Shown here piece by piece: positions 20,011 through 34,100 of a stretch of DNA of 64,000 nt; the first letter of the stretch is position 1; the number at the start of each line of letters is the position of its first letter. Both the position numbers and the translations under genes were made by a program. Under the pieces are notes generated by a model that was not told where the DNA came from, made no database searches, and saw nothing but the letters and a program-made list of their open reading frames with translations. This stretch comes from Hetaerina americana (Eukaryota; Arthropoda; Insecta; Odonata; Calopterygidae). The stretch spans positions 20,890 to 84,889 of the forward strand of contig JAKTNV010000664.1 in NCBI GenBank assembly GCA_022747635.1, in the 5' to 3' direction.

Positions 20011-23000
20011 ACACCTCAAACATTCACTCTAAAACAGAAGATTGTTGTTTTTCGCAATTTTTTTTAGAAATTTGGGCTCTTTTAGTAACTTTAACACTTT
20101 CTCTGAAGCAACTTTTATGCTCATTTCTTGTCCTTCAAGATTAATTCTGGGTTTTATTTGTTTATTTGATGAAAATGAACCACAATACACACCATGGAAA
20201 CATTTTTGTTTGATTTGTGTCGAGTGAGATTTTCACCTAGAACCCAAAGCGGGGGGTATTGGCACTTTTCATGGAAAAATGTGAAAAATTAAATTTTCTT
20301 AAAATGAAATCTATGCCTTCTAAACACCTCAAACTTTCACTCTAAAACAGAAGATTGTTGTTTTTCGCAATATTTTTAGAAATTTGGGCTCTTTTAGTAA
20401 CATTAACACTTTCGCTGAAGCAACTTTTATGCTCATTTCTTGTCTTTCAAGATTAATTCTGGGTTTAATTTTGTTTATTTGATGAAAATGAACAACAATA
20501 CACACCTTGGATACATTTTTGTTTGATTTGTGTCGAGTGAGATTTTCACCTAGAACCCAAAGGGGGGGTATTGGCACTTTTCATGGAAAAATGTGAAAAA
20601 TTAAATTTTCTAAAAATGAAATAAATGCCTTCTAAACACCTCAAATATTCACTCTAAAACAGAAGATTGTTGTTTTTCGCAATATTTTTAGAAATTTGGG
20701 CTCTTTTAGTAACATTAACACTTGCGCTGAAGCAACTTTTATGCTCATTTCTTGTCTTTCAAGATTAATTCTGGGTTTTATTTTGTTTATTTGATGAAAA
20801 TGAACAACAATACACACCTTGGATACATTTTTGTTTGATTTGTGTCGAGTGAGATTTTCACCTAGAACCCAAAGGGGGGGTATTGGCACTTTTCATGGAA
20901 AAATGTGAAAAATTAAATTTTCTAAAAATGAAATAAATGCCTTCTAAACACCTCAAATATTCACTCTAAAACAGAAGATTGTTGTTTTTCGCAATATTTT
21001 TAGAAATTTGGGCTCTTTTAGTAACATTAACACCTGGGCTGAAGCATCTTTTATGATCATTTATTGTCTTTCAGGATACATTCTGGGTTTTATTTTGTTT
21101 ATTTGATGAAAACGAACAACAATACACACCTTGGATACATTTTTGTTTGATTTTTGTCGATTGAGATTTTCACCTAGAACCCAAAGGGGGGGGTATTGGC
21201 ACTTTTCATGGAAAAATGTAAAAAATTAAATTTTCTAAAAATGAAATAAATGCCTTCTAAACACCTCAAACATTCACTCTAAAACAGAAGATTGTTGTTT
21301 TTCGCAATATTTTTAGAAATTTGGGCTCTTTTAGTAACATTAACACTTGCGCTGAAGCATCTTTTATGCTCATTTCTTGTCTTTCAGGATTAATTCTGGG
21401 TTTTATTTTGTTTATTTGATGAAAATAAACAACAATACACACCATGGAAACATTTTTGTTTGATTTGTGTCGAGTGAGATTTTCACCTAGAACCCAAAGG
21501 GGGGTATTGGCACTTTTCAAGGAAAAATGTGAAAAATTAAATTTTCTAAAAATGAAATAAATGCCTTCCAAACACCTCAAACATTCACTCTAAAACAGAA
21601 GATTGTTGTTTTTCGCAATATTTTTAGAAATTTGGGCTCTTTTAGTAACATTAACACCTGGGCTGAAGCATCTTTTATGATCATTTATTGTCTTTCAGGA
21701 TTAATTCTGGGTTTTATTTTGTTTATTTGATGAAAATGAAAACCAATACACACCTTGGATACATTTTGTTTGATTTGTGTCGAGTGAGATTTTCACCCAG
21801 AACCCAAAGGGGGGGCATTGGCACTTTTCATGGAAAAATGTAAAAAATTAAATTTTCTAAAAATGAAATAAATGCCTTCTAAACACCTCAAACATTCACT
21901 CTAAAACAGAAGATTGTTTTTTTTCGCAATATTTTTAGAAATTTGGGCTCTTTTAGTAACATTAACACCTGGGCTAAGCATCTTTTATGATCTTTTATTG
22001 TCTTTCAGGATTCATTCTGGGTTTTATTTTGTTTATTTGATGAAAATGAACAACAATACACACCTTGGATACATTTTTGTTTGATTTGTAACGAGTGAGA
22101 TTTTCACCTAGAACCCAAAGGGGGGGTATTGGCACTTTTCATGGAAAAATGTGAAAAATTAAATTTTCTAAAAATGAAATAAATGCCTTCTAAACACCTC
22201 AAACATTCACTCTAAAACAGAAGATTGTTGTTTTTCGCAAAATTTTTAGAAATTTGGGCTCTTTTAGTAGAATTAACACTTTCGCTGAAGCAACTTTTAT
22301 GCTCATTTCTTGTCTTTCAAGATTAATTCTGGGTTTTATTTTGTTTATTTGATGAAAATGAACAACAATACACACCTTGGATACATTTTTGTTTGATTTG
22401 TGTCGAGTGAGATTTTCACCTAGAACCCAAAGGGGGGGTATTGGCACTTTTCATGGAAAAATGTGAAAAATTAAATTTTCTAAAAATGAAATAAATGCCT
22501 TCTAAACACCTCAAACATTCACTCTAAAACAGAAGATTGTTGTTTTTCGCAATATTTTTAGAAATTTGGGCACTTTTAGTAACATTAACACCTGGGCTGA
22601 AGCATCTTTTATGATCATTTATTGTCTTTCAGGATACATTCTGGGTTTTATTTTGTTTATTTGATGAAAACGAACAACAATACACACCTTGGATACATTT
22701 TTGTTTGATTTTTGTCGAGTGAGATTTTCACCTAGAACCCAAAGGGGGGGGTATTGGCACTTTTCATGGAAAAATGTAAAAAATTAAATTTTCTAAAAAT
22801 GAAATAAATGCCTTCTAAACACCTCAAACATTCACTCTAAAACAGAAGATTGTTGTTTTTCGCAATATTTTTAGAAATTTGGGCTCTTTTAGTAACATTA
22901 ACACTAGCGCTGAAGCATCTTTTATGCTCATTTCTTGTCTTTCAGGATTAATTCTGGGTTTTATTTTGTTTATTTGATGAAAATAAACAACAATACACAC

Positions 23001-26000
23001 CATGGAAACATTTTTGTTTGATTTGTGTCGAGTGAGATTTTCACCTAGAACCCAAAGGGGGGGGTATTGGCACTTTTCAAGGAAAAATGGGAAAAATTAA
23101 ATTTTCTAAAAATGAAATAAATGCCTTCCAAACACCTCAAACATTCACTCTAAAACAGAAGATTGTTGTTTTTCGCAATATTTTTAGAAATTTGGGCTCT
23201 TTTAGTAACATTAACACCTGGGCTGAAGCATCTTTTATGATCATTTATTGTCTTTCAGGATTAATTCTGGGTTTTATTTTGTTTATTTGATGAAAATGAA
23301 AACCAATACACACCTTGGATACATTTTGTTTGATTTGTGTCGAGTGAGATTTTCACCTAGAACCCAAAGGGGGGGGGGTATTGGCACTTTTCATGGAAAA
23401 ATGTAAAAAATTAAATTTTCTAAAAATGAAATAAATGCCTTCTAAACACCTCAAACATTCACTCTAAAACAGAAGATTGTTTTTTTTCGCAATATTTTTA
23501 GAAATTTGGGCTCTTTTAGTAAAATTAACACCTGGGCTAAGCATCTTTTATGATCTTTTATTGTCTTTCAGGATTCATTCTGGGTTTTATTTTGTTTATT
23601 TGATGAAAATGAACAACAATACACACCTTGGATACATTTTTGTTTGATTTGTAACGAGTGAGATTTTCACCTAGAACCCAAAGGGGGGGTATTGGCACTT
23701 TTCATGGAAAAATGTGAAAAATTAAATTTTCTAAAAATGAAATAAATGCCTTCTAAACACCTCAAACATTCACTCTAAAACAGAAGATTGTTGTTTTTCG
23801 CAATATTTTTAGAAATTTTAGCTCTTTTAGTAACATTAACACCCGGGCTGAAGCATCTTTTATGATCATTTATTGTCTTTCAAGATACATTCTGGGTTTT
23901 ATTTTGTTTATTTGATGAAAATGAACAACAATACACACCTTGGATACATTTTTTTGATTTGTGTCGAGTGAGATTTTCACCTAGAACCCAAAGGGGGGGG
24001 TATTGGCACTTTTCATGGAAAAATGTGAAAAATTAAATTTTCTAAAAATGAAATAAATGCCTTCTAAACACCTCAAACATTCACTCTAAAACAGAAGATT
24101 GTTGTTTTTCGCAATATTTTTAGAAATTTGGGCTCTTTTAGTATAATTAACACTTGCGCTGAAGCATCTTTTATGTTCATTTCATGTCTTTCAGGATTAA
24201 TTCTGGGTTTTATTTTGTTTATTTGGGGAAAATGAACAACAATACACACCATGGAAACATTTTTGTTTGTTTTGTGTCAAGTGAGATTTTCACCTAGAAC
24301 CCAAAGGGGGGGGTATTGGGACCTTTAATGGAAAAATGTAAAAAATTAAATTTTCTAAAAATGAAATAAATGCCTTCTAAACACCTCAAACATTCACTCT
24401 AAAACAGAAAATTGTTGTTTTTCGCAATATTTTTAGAAATTTGGGCTCTTTTAGTAACATTAACACTTTCGCTGAAGCAACTTTTATGCTCTTTTCTTGT
24501 CTTTCAAGATTAATTCTGGGTTTTATTTTGTTTATTTGGTGAAAATGAACAACAATACACACCATGGAAAAATTTTTGTTTGATTTTTGTCGAGTGAGAT
24601 TTTCACCTAGAACCCAAAGGGGGGGGTATTGGCACTTTTCATGGAAAAAAGTGAAAAATTAATTTTTCTAAAAATGAAATAAATACCTTCTAAACCCCTC
24701 AAACATTCACTCAAAAACAGAAGATTGTTGTTTTTTACAATATTTTTAGAAATTTGGGCTCTTTTAGTAACATTAACACTTGCGCTGAAGTATCTTTTAT
24801 GCTCATTTCTTGTCTTTCAGGATTAATTCTGGGTTTTATTTCGTTTATTTGATGAAAATGAACAACAATACACACCATGGAATCATTTTTGTTTGATTTG
24901 TGTCGAGTGAGATTTTCACCTAGAACCCAAAGGGGGGGGTATTGGCACTTTTCATGGAAAAATGTGAAAAAATAAAATTTTCTAAAAATGAAATAAATGC
25001 CTTCTAAACACCTCAAACATTCACTCTAAAACAGAAGATTGTTGTTTTTCGCAATATTTTTAGAAATTTGGGCTCTTTTAGTAACATTAACACTTTCGCT
25101 GAAGCAACTTTTATGCTCTTTTCTTGTCTTTCAAGATTAATTCTGGGTTTTATTTTGTTAATTTGATGAAAATGAACAACAATACACACCATGGAAACAT
25201 TTTTGTTTGATTTGTGTCGAGTGAGATTTTCACCTAGAACCCAAAAGGGGGGGGTATTGGCACTTTTCATGGAAAAATGTGAAAAATTAAATTTTCTAAA
25301 AATGAAATAAATACCTTCTAAACACCTAAAACATTCACTCTATAATGGAAGATTGTTGTTTTTGGCAATATTTTTGGAAATTTGGGCTCTTTTACTAACA
25401 TTAACACTTGCGCTGAGGCATCTTTTATGCTCATTTCTTGTCTTTAATGATTTATTCTGGGTTTTATTTTGTTTATTTGATGAAAATAACAAGCAATACA
25501 CACCATGGAAACATTTTTGATTGATTTGTGTCGAGTGAGATTTTCACCCAGAACCCAAGGGGGAGTATTGGCACTTTTCATGGAACAATGTGAAAAATTA
25601 AATTTTCTAAAAATGAAGTAAATACCTTCTAAACACCTCAAACATTCACTCTAAAACATAAGATTGTTGTTTTTCGCAATATTTTTAGAAATTTTGGCTC
25701 TTTTAGTAACATTAACACTTGCGCTGAAGCATCTTTAATGCTCATTTCTTGTCTTTTAGGATTAATTCTGGGTTTTATTTGTTTATTTGATGAAAATGAA
25801 CAACAATACACACCATGGAAACATTTTTGATTGATTTGTGTCGAGTGAGATATTCACCTAGAACCCAAAGGGGGGGGTTTTGGCACTTTTCATGGAAAAA
25901 TGTAAAAAAATAAATTTTCTAAAAATGAAATAAATGCCTTCTAAACACCTCAAACATTCACTCTAAAACAGAAGATTGTTGTTTTTCGCAATATTTTTAG

Positions 26001-27350
26001 AAATTTGGGCTCTTTTAGTAACATTAACACCTGGGCTTAGCATCTTTTATGATCTTTTATTGTCTTTCAGGATACATTCTGGGTTTTATTTTGTTTATTT
26101 GATGAAAACGAACAACAATACACACCTTGGATACATTTTTGTTTGATTTTTGTCGAGTGAGATTTTCACCTAGAAACCAAAGGGGTATTTGCACTTTTCA
26201 TGGAAAAATGTGAAAAATTAAATTTTCTAAAAATGAAATAAATGCCTTCTAAACACCACAAACATTCACTCTAAAACAGAAGATAGTTGTTTTTCGCAAT
26301 ATTTTTAGAAATTTGGGCTCTTTTAGTAACATTAACACTTGCGCGGAAGCATCATTTATGCTAATTTCTTGTCTTTCAGGATTATTCTGGGTTTTATTTT
26401 GTTTATTTGATGAAAATGAACAACAATACACACCATGGAATCATTTTTGTTTGATTTGTGTCGAGTGAGATTTTCACCTAGAACCCAAAGGGGGGGGTAT
26501 TGGCACTTTTCATGGAAAAATGTAAAAAATTAAATTTTCTAAAAATGAAATAAATGCCTTCTAAACACCTCAAACATTCACTCTAAAACAGAAGATTGTT
26601 GTTTTTCGCAATATTTTTAGAAATTTGGGCTCTTTTATTAAAATTAACACTTGCGCTGAAGCATCTTTTATGCTCATTTCATGTCTTTCAGGATTATTTC
26701 TGGGTTTTATTTTGTTTATTTGATGAAAATGAACAACAATACACACCATGGAAACATTTTTGTTTGATTTGTGTCGAGTGAGATTTTCACCTAGAACCCA
26801 AAGGGGGGGGTATTGGCACTTTTCAAGGAAAAATGCGAAAAAATTAAATTTTCTAAAAATGAAAAAAAAGCCTTCTAAACACCTCAAACATTCACTCTAA
26901 AACAGAAGATTGTTGTTTTTCGCAATATTTTTAGAAATTTGGGCTCTTTTAGTAACATTAACACTTTCGCTGAAGCAACTTTTATGCTCGTTTCTTGTCT
27001 TTCAAGATTAATTCTGGGTTTTATTTTGTTATTTTGATGAAAATGAACAACAATACACACCATGGAAACATTTTTGATTGATTTGTGTCGAGTGAGATTT
27101 TCACCAAGAACCCAAGGGGGGTATTGGCACTTTTCATGGAACAATGTGAAAAATTAAATTTTCTAAAAATGAAATAAATACCTTCTAAACACCTCAAACA
27201 TTCACTCTAAAACAGAAGATTGTTGTTTTTCGCAATATTTTTAGAAATTTGGGCTCTTTTAGTAACATTAACACTTGCGCTGAAGACTCTTTAATGCTCA
27301 TTTCCCTTCTTTCAGTATTAATCTGGGTTTTATTTTGTTTATTTGATGAA
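19950..27350 (+). repeat. Large duplicated block D, copy 1 (about 7.4 kb)
   Basis: Matches about 31200-37667 in monomer order and private variants: CGCAATTTTTTTTAGAAA, GTAACGAGTGAG, TTTTAGTAGAATT, GGGCTAAGCATC, ATTTGGGGAAAATG, TATAATGGAAGATTG, AATAACAAGCAATACAC, CACCTAGAAACCAAAG and CCCTTCTTTCAGTATTAATC. The offset steps 11250, 10938, 10627, 10313, i.e. by one monomer each time, so this copy has three monomers that the other lacks (near 20641-20950, 21590-21900 and 23150-23465). Confidence 0.85.
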
Positions 27351-28699
27351 AATGAACAACAATACACACCATGGAAACATTTTTGATTGATTTGTGTCGA
27401 GTGAGATTTTCACCTAGAACCCAAAGGGGGGGTATTGGCACTTTTCATGGAAAAATGTGAAAAATTAAATTTTCTAAAAATGAAATAAATGCCTTCTAAA
27501 CACCACAAACATTCACTCTAAAACAGAAGATTGTTGTTTTTCGCAATATTTTTAGAAAATTGGGCTCTTTTAGTAACATTAACACTTGCGCTGAAGCATC
27601 ATTAATGCTAATTTCTTGTCTTTCAGGATTATTCTGGGTTTAATTTAGTTTATTTGATGAAAATAAACAACAATACACACCATGGAAACATTTTTGTTTG
27701 ATTTGTGTCGAGTGAGATTTTCACTTAGAACCCAAAGGGCGGGTATTGGCACTTTTCATGGAAAAATGTGAAAAATTAAATTTTCTAAAAATGAAATAAA
27801 TGCCTTCTAAACCCCTCAAACATTCACTCTGAAACAGAAGACTGTTGTTTTTCGCAATATTTTTAGAAATTTGGGCTCTTTTAGTAACATTAACACCTGG
27901 GCTGTAGCATTTTATATGATCATTTATTGTCTTTCAGGATTATTTCTGGGTTTTATTTTGTTTATTTGATGAAAATGAACAACAATACACACCATTGAAA
28001 CATTATTGTTTGATTTGTGTCAAGTTAGATTTTCACCTAGAACCCAAAGGGGGGGTATTGGCACTTTTCATGGAAAAATGTGAAAAATTAAATTTTCTAA
28101 AAATGAAATAAATGCCTTCTAAACACCTCAAACATTCACTCTAAAACAGAAGATTGTTGTTTTTCGCAATATTTTTATGAAATTTGGGCTCTTTTAGTAA
28201 CATTAACACCCGGGCTGAAGCATCATTTATGATCATTTATTGTCTTTCAGGATACATTCTGGGTTTTATTTTGTTTATTTGATGAAAATGAACAACAATA
28301 CACACCATTGAAACATTATTGTTTGATTTGTGTCAAGTTAGATTTTCACCTAGAACCCAAAGGGGGGGTATTGGCACTTTTCATGGAAAAATGTAAAAAA
28401 TTAAATTTTCTAAAAATGAAATAAATGCCTTCTAAACACCTCAAACATTCTTTCTAAAACAGAAGATTGTTGTTTTTCGCAATATTTTTAGAAGTTTGGG
28501 CTCTTTTAGTAAAATTAACACTTGCGCTGAAGCATCTTTTATGCTCATTTCATGTCTTTCAGGATTATTTCTGGGTTTTATTTTGTTTATTTGATGAAAA
28601 TGAACAACAATACACACCATGGAAACATTATTGTTTGATTTGTGTCGAGTGAGATTTTCACCTAGAACCCAAAGGGGGGGGTATTGGCACTTTTCATGG

Positions 28700-29960
28700 A
28701 AAAATGTGAAAAATAAAATTTTCTAAAAATGAATGAAATGCCTTCTAAACACCTCAAACATTCACTCTAAAACAGAAGATTGTTGTTTTTCGCAATATTT
28801 TTAGAAGTTTGGGCTCTTTTAGTAACATTAACACTTTCGCTGAAGCAACTTTTATGCTCGTTTCTTGTCTTTCAAGATTAATTCTGGGTTTTATTTTGTT
28901 AATTTGATGAAAATGAACAACAATGCGCACCATGGAAACATTTTTGTTTGATTTGTGTCGAGTGAGATTTTCACCTAGAACCCAAAGGGGGGGGTATTGG
29001 CACTTTTCATGGAAAAATGTGAAAAATTAAATTTTCTAAAAATGAAATAAATGCCTTCTAAACACCTCAAACATTCACTCTAAAACAGAAGATTGTTTTT
29101 CGCAATATTTTTAGAAATTTGGGCTCTTTTAGTAACATTTACACTTTCGCTGAAGCAACTTTTATGCTCATTTCTTGTCTTTCAGGATTAATTCTGGGTT
29201 TTATTTTGTTTATTTGATGAAAATGAACAAAACTACACACCATGGAAACATTTTTGTTTGATTTGCGTCAAGTGAGATTTTCACCTAGAACCCAAAGGGG
29301 GGGGGGTATTGGCACTTTTCTTGGAAAAATATGAAAAATTAAATTTTCTAAAAATGAAATAAATGCCTTCTAAACACCTCAAACATTCACTCTAAAACAG
29401 AAGACTGTTGTTTTTCGCAATATTTTTAGAAATTTGGGCTCTTTTAGTAACATTAACACCTGGGCTGTAGCATCTTTTATGATCATTTATTGTCTTTCAG
29501 GATACATTCTGGGTTTTATTTTGTTTATTTGATGAAAATGAACAACAATACACACCATTGAAACATTATTGTTTGATTTGTGTCAAGTTAGATTTTCACC
29601 TAGAACCCAAAGGGGGCATTGGTACCCAAAGGTATTGGCACTTTTCATGGAAAAATGTGAAAAATTAAATTTTCTAAAAATGAAATAAATGCCTTCTAAA
29701 CACCTCAAACATTCACTCTAAAACAGAAGATTGTTGTTTTGCGCAATATTTTTAGAAATTTTGGCTCTTTTAGTAACATTAACATCTGGGCTGAAGCATC
29801 TTTTATGATCATTTATTGTCTTTCAGGATACATTCTGTGTTTTATTTTGTTTATTTGATGAAAATGAACAACAATACACACCTTGGATACATTTTTGTTT
29901 GATTTGTGTCGAGTGAGATTTTCACCTAGAACCCAAAGGGGGGTATTGGCACTTTTCATG
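28700..29960 (+). repeat. Duplicated block E, copy 1 (four monomers)
   Basis: Marked by AGAAGTTTGGG, the short AGATTGTTTTTCGCAATAT, AACATTTACAC, AACAAAACTACACACC, GAAGACTGTTG, GGGCTGTAGCATC and the rearranged tract GGGGGCATTGGTACCCAAAG (29612-29631). The same series recurs at about 38080-39340 (offset 9380) and about 59000-59960. Confidence 0.88.
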
Positions 29961-31199
29961 GAAAAATGTGAAAAATTAAATTTTCTAAAAATGAAATAAA
30001 TGCCTTCTAAACACCTCAAACATTCACTCTAAAACAGAAGATTGTTGTTTTTCGCAAAATTTTTAGAAATTTGGGCTCTTTTAGTAGAATTAACACTTTC
30101 GCTGAAGCAACTTTTATGCTCATTTCTTGTCTTTCAAGATTAATTCTGGGTTTTATTTTGTTTATTTGATGAAAATGAACAACAATACACACCTTGGATA
30201 CATTTTTGTTTGATTTGTGTCGAGTGAGATTTTCACCTAGAACCCAAAGGGGGGGTATTGGCACTTTTCATGGAAAAATGTGAAAAATTAAATTTTCTAA
30301 AAATGAAATAAATGCCTTCTAAACACCTCAAACATTCACTCTAAAACAGAAGATTGTTGTTTTTCGCAATATTTTTAGAAATTTGGGCTCTTTTAGTAAC
30401 ATTAACACCTGGGCTGAAGCATCTCTTATGATCATTTATTGTCTTTCAGGATACATTCTGGGTTTTATTTTGTTTATTTGATGAAAACGAACAACAATAC
30501 ACACCTTGGATACATTTTTGTTTGATTTTTGTCGATTGAGATTTTCACCTAGAACCCAAAGGGGGGGGTATTGGCACTTTTCAAGGAAAAATGTGAAAAA
30601 TTAAATTTTCTAAAAATGAAATAAATGCCTTCCAAACACCTCAAAAATTCACTCTAAAACAGAAGATTGTTGTTTTTCGCAATATTTTTAGAAATTTGGG
30701 CTCTTTTAGTAACATTAACACTTGCGCTGAAGCAACTTTTGTGCTCATTTCTTGTCTTTCAGGATTAATTCTGGGTTTTATTTTGTTTATTTGATGAAAA
30801 TGAACAACAAAACACACCATGGAAACATTTTTGTTTGATTCGTGTCGAGTGAGATTTTCACCTAGAACCCAAAGGGGGGGGTATTGGCACTTTTCATGGA
30901 AAAATGTGAAAAATTAAATTTTCTAAAAATGAAATAAATGCCTTCTAAACACATCAAACATTCACTCTAAAACAGAAGATTGTTGTTTTTCGCAATATTT
31001 TTAGAAATTTGGGCTCTTTTAGTAACATTAACACTTGCACTGAAGCAACTTTTGTGCTCATTTCTTGTCTTTCAGGATTAATTCTGGGTTTTATTTTGTT
31101 TATTTGATGAAAATGAACAACAATACACACCTTGGATACATTTTTGTTTGATTTGTAACGAGTGAGATTTTCACCTAGAACCCAAAGGGGGGGGTATTG

Positions 31200-34100
31200 G
31201 CACTTTTCATGGAAAAATGTAAAAAATTAAATTTTCTAAAAATGAAATAAATGCTTTCTAAACACCTCAAACATTCACTCTAAAACAGAAGATTGTTGTT
31301 TTTCGCAATTTTTTTAGAAATTTGGGCTCTTTTAGTAACTTTAACACTTTCTCTGAAGCAACTTTTATGCTCATTTCTTGTCCTTCAAGATTAATTCTGG
31401 GTTTTATTTGTTTATTTGATGAAAATGAACCACAATACACACCATGGAAACATTTTTGTTTGATTTGTGTCGAGTGAGATTTTCACCTAGAACCCAAAGG
31501 GGGGGGTATTGGCACTTTTCATGGAAAAATGTGAAAAATTAAATTTTCTAAAAATGAAATAAATGCCTTCTAAACACCTCAAACATTCACTCTAAAACAG
31601 AAGATTGTTGTTTTTCGCAAAATTTTTAGAAATTTGGGCTCTTTTAGTAGAATTAACACTTTCGCTGAAGCAACTTTTATGCTCATTTCTTGTCTTTCAA
31701 GATTAATTCTGGGTTTTATTTTGTTTATTTGATGAAAATGAACAACAATACACACCTTGGATACATTTTTGTTTGATTTGTGTCGAGTGAGATTTTCACC
31801 TAGAACCCAAAGGGGGGGTATTGGCACTTTTCATGGAAAAATGTGAAAAATTAAATTTTCTAAAAATGAAATAAATGCCTTCTAAACACCTCAAACATTC
31901 ACTCTAAAACAGAAGATTGTTGTTTTTCGCAGTATTTTTAGAAATTTGGGCTCTTTTAGTAACATTAACACCTGGGCTGAAGCATCTCTTATGATCATTT
32001 ATTGTCTTTCAGGATACATTCTGGGTTTTATTTTGTTTATTTGATGAAAACGAACAACAATACACACCTTGGATACATTTTTGTTTGATTTTTGTCGATT
32101 GAGATTTTCACCTAGAACCCAAAGGGGGGGGTATTGGCACTTTTCATGGAAAAATGTAAAAAATTAAATTTTCTAAAAATGAAATAAATGCCTTCTAAAC
32201 ACCTCAAACATTCACTCTAAAACAGAAGATTGTTGTTTTTCGCAATATTTTTAGAAATTTGGGCTCTTTTAGTAACATTAACACTTGCGCTGGAGCATCT
32301 TTTATGCTCATTTCTTGTCTTTCAGGATTAATTCTGGGTTTTATTTTGTTTATTTGATGAAAATAAACAACAATACACACCATGGAAACATTTTTGTTTG
32401 ATTTGTGTCGAGTGAGATTTTCACCTAGAACCCAAAGGGGGGTATTGGCACTTTTCAAGGAAAAATGTGAAAAATTAAATTTTCTAAAAATGAAATAAAT
32501 GCCTTCCAAACACCTCAAACATTCACTCTAAAACAGAAGATTGTTTTTTTCGCAATATTTTTAGAAATTTGGGCTCTTTTAGTAACATTAACACCTGGGC
32601 TAAGCATCTTTTATGATCTTTTATTGTCTTTCAGGATTCATTCTGGGTTTTATTTTGTTTATTTGATGAAAATGAACAACAATACACACCTTGGATACAT
32701 TTTTGTTTGATTTGTAACGAGTGAGATTTTCACCTAGAACCCAAAGGGGGGGTATTGGCACTTTTCATGGAAAAATGTGAAAAATTAAATTTTCTAAAAA
32801 TGAAATAAATGCCTTCTAAACACCTCAAACATTCACTCTAAAACAGAAGATTGTTGTTTTTCGCAAAATTTTTAGAAATTTGGGCTCTTTTAGTAGAATT
32901 AACACTTTCGCTGAAGCAACTTTTATGCTCATTTCTTGTCTTTCAAGGTTAATTCTGGGTTTTATTTTGTTTATTTGATGAAACTGAACAACAATACACA
33001 CCATGGAAACATTTTTGTTTGATTTGTGTCGAGTGAGATTTTCACCTAGAACCCAAAGGGGGGGGTATTGGCACTTTTCATGGAAAAATGTGAAAAATTA
33101 AATTTTCTAAAAATGAAATAAATGCCTTCTAAACACCTCAAACATTCACTCTAAAACAGAAGATTGTTGTTTTTCGCAATATTTTTAGAAATTTGGGCAC
33201 TTTTAGTAACATTAACACCTGGGCTGAAGCATCTTTTATGATCATTTATTGTCTTTCAGGATACATTCTGGGTTTTATTTTGTTTATTTGATGAAAACGA
33301 ACAACAATACACACCTTGGATACATTTTTGTTTGATTTTTGTCGAGTGAGATTTTCACCTAGAACCCAAAGGGGGGGGTATTGGCACTTTTCATGGAAAA
33401 ATGTAAAAAATTAAATTTTCTAAAAATGAAATAAATGCCTTCTAAACACCTCAAACATTCACTCTAAAACAGAAGATTGTTGTTTTTCGCAATATTTTTA
33501 GAAATTTGGGCTCTTTTAGTAACATTAACACTTGCGCTGAAGCATCTTTTATGCTCATTTCTTGTCTTTCAGGATTAATTCTGGGTTTTATTTTGTTTAT
33601 TTGATGAAAATAAACAACAATACACACCATGGAAACATTTTTGTTTGATTTGTGTCGAGTGAGATTTTCACCTAGAACCCAAAGGGGGGGGTATTGGCAC
33701 TTTTCAAGGAAAAATGGGAAAAATTAAATTTTCTAAAAATGAAATAAATGCCTTCTAAACACCTCAAACATTCACTCTAAAACAGAAGATTGTTTTTTTT
33801 CGCAATATTTTTAGAAATTTGGGCTCTTTTAGTAAAATTAACACCTGGGCTAAGCATCTTTTATGATCTTTTATTGTCTTTCAGGATTCATTCTGGGTTT
33901 TATTTTGTTTATTTGATGAAAATGAACAACAATACACACCTTGGATACATTTTTGTTTGATTTGTAACGAGTGAGATTTTCACCTAGAACCCAAAGGGGG
34001 GGTATTGGCACTTTTCATGGAAAAATGTGAAAAATTAAATTTTCTAAAAATGAAATAAATGCCTTCTAAACACCTCAAACATTCACTCTAAAACAGAAGA

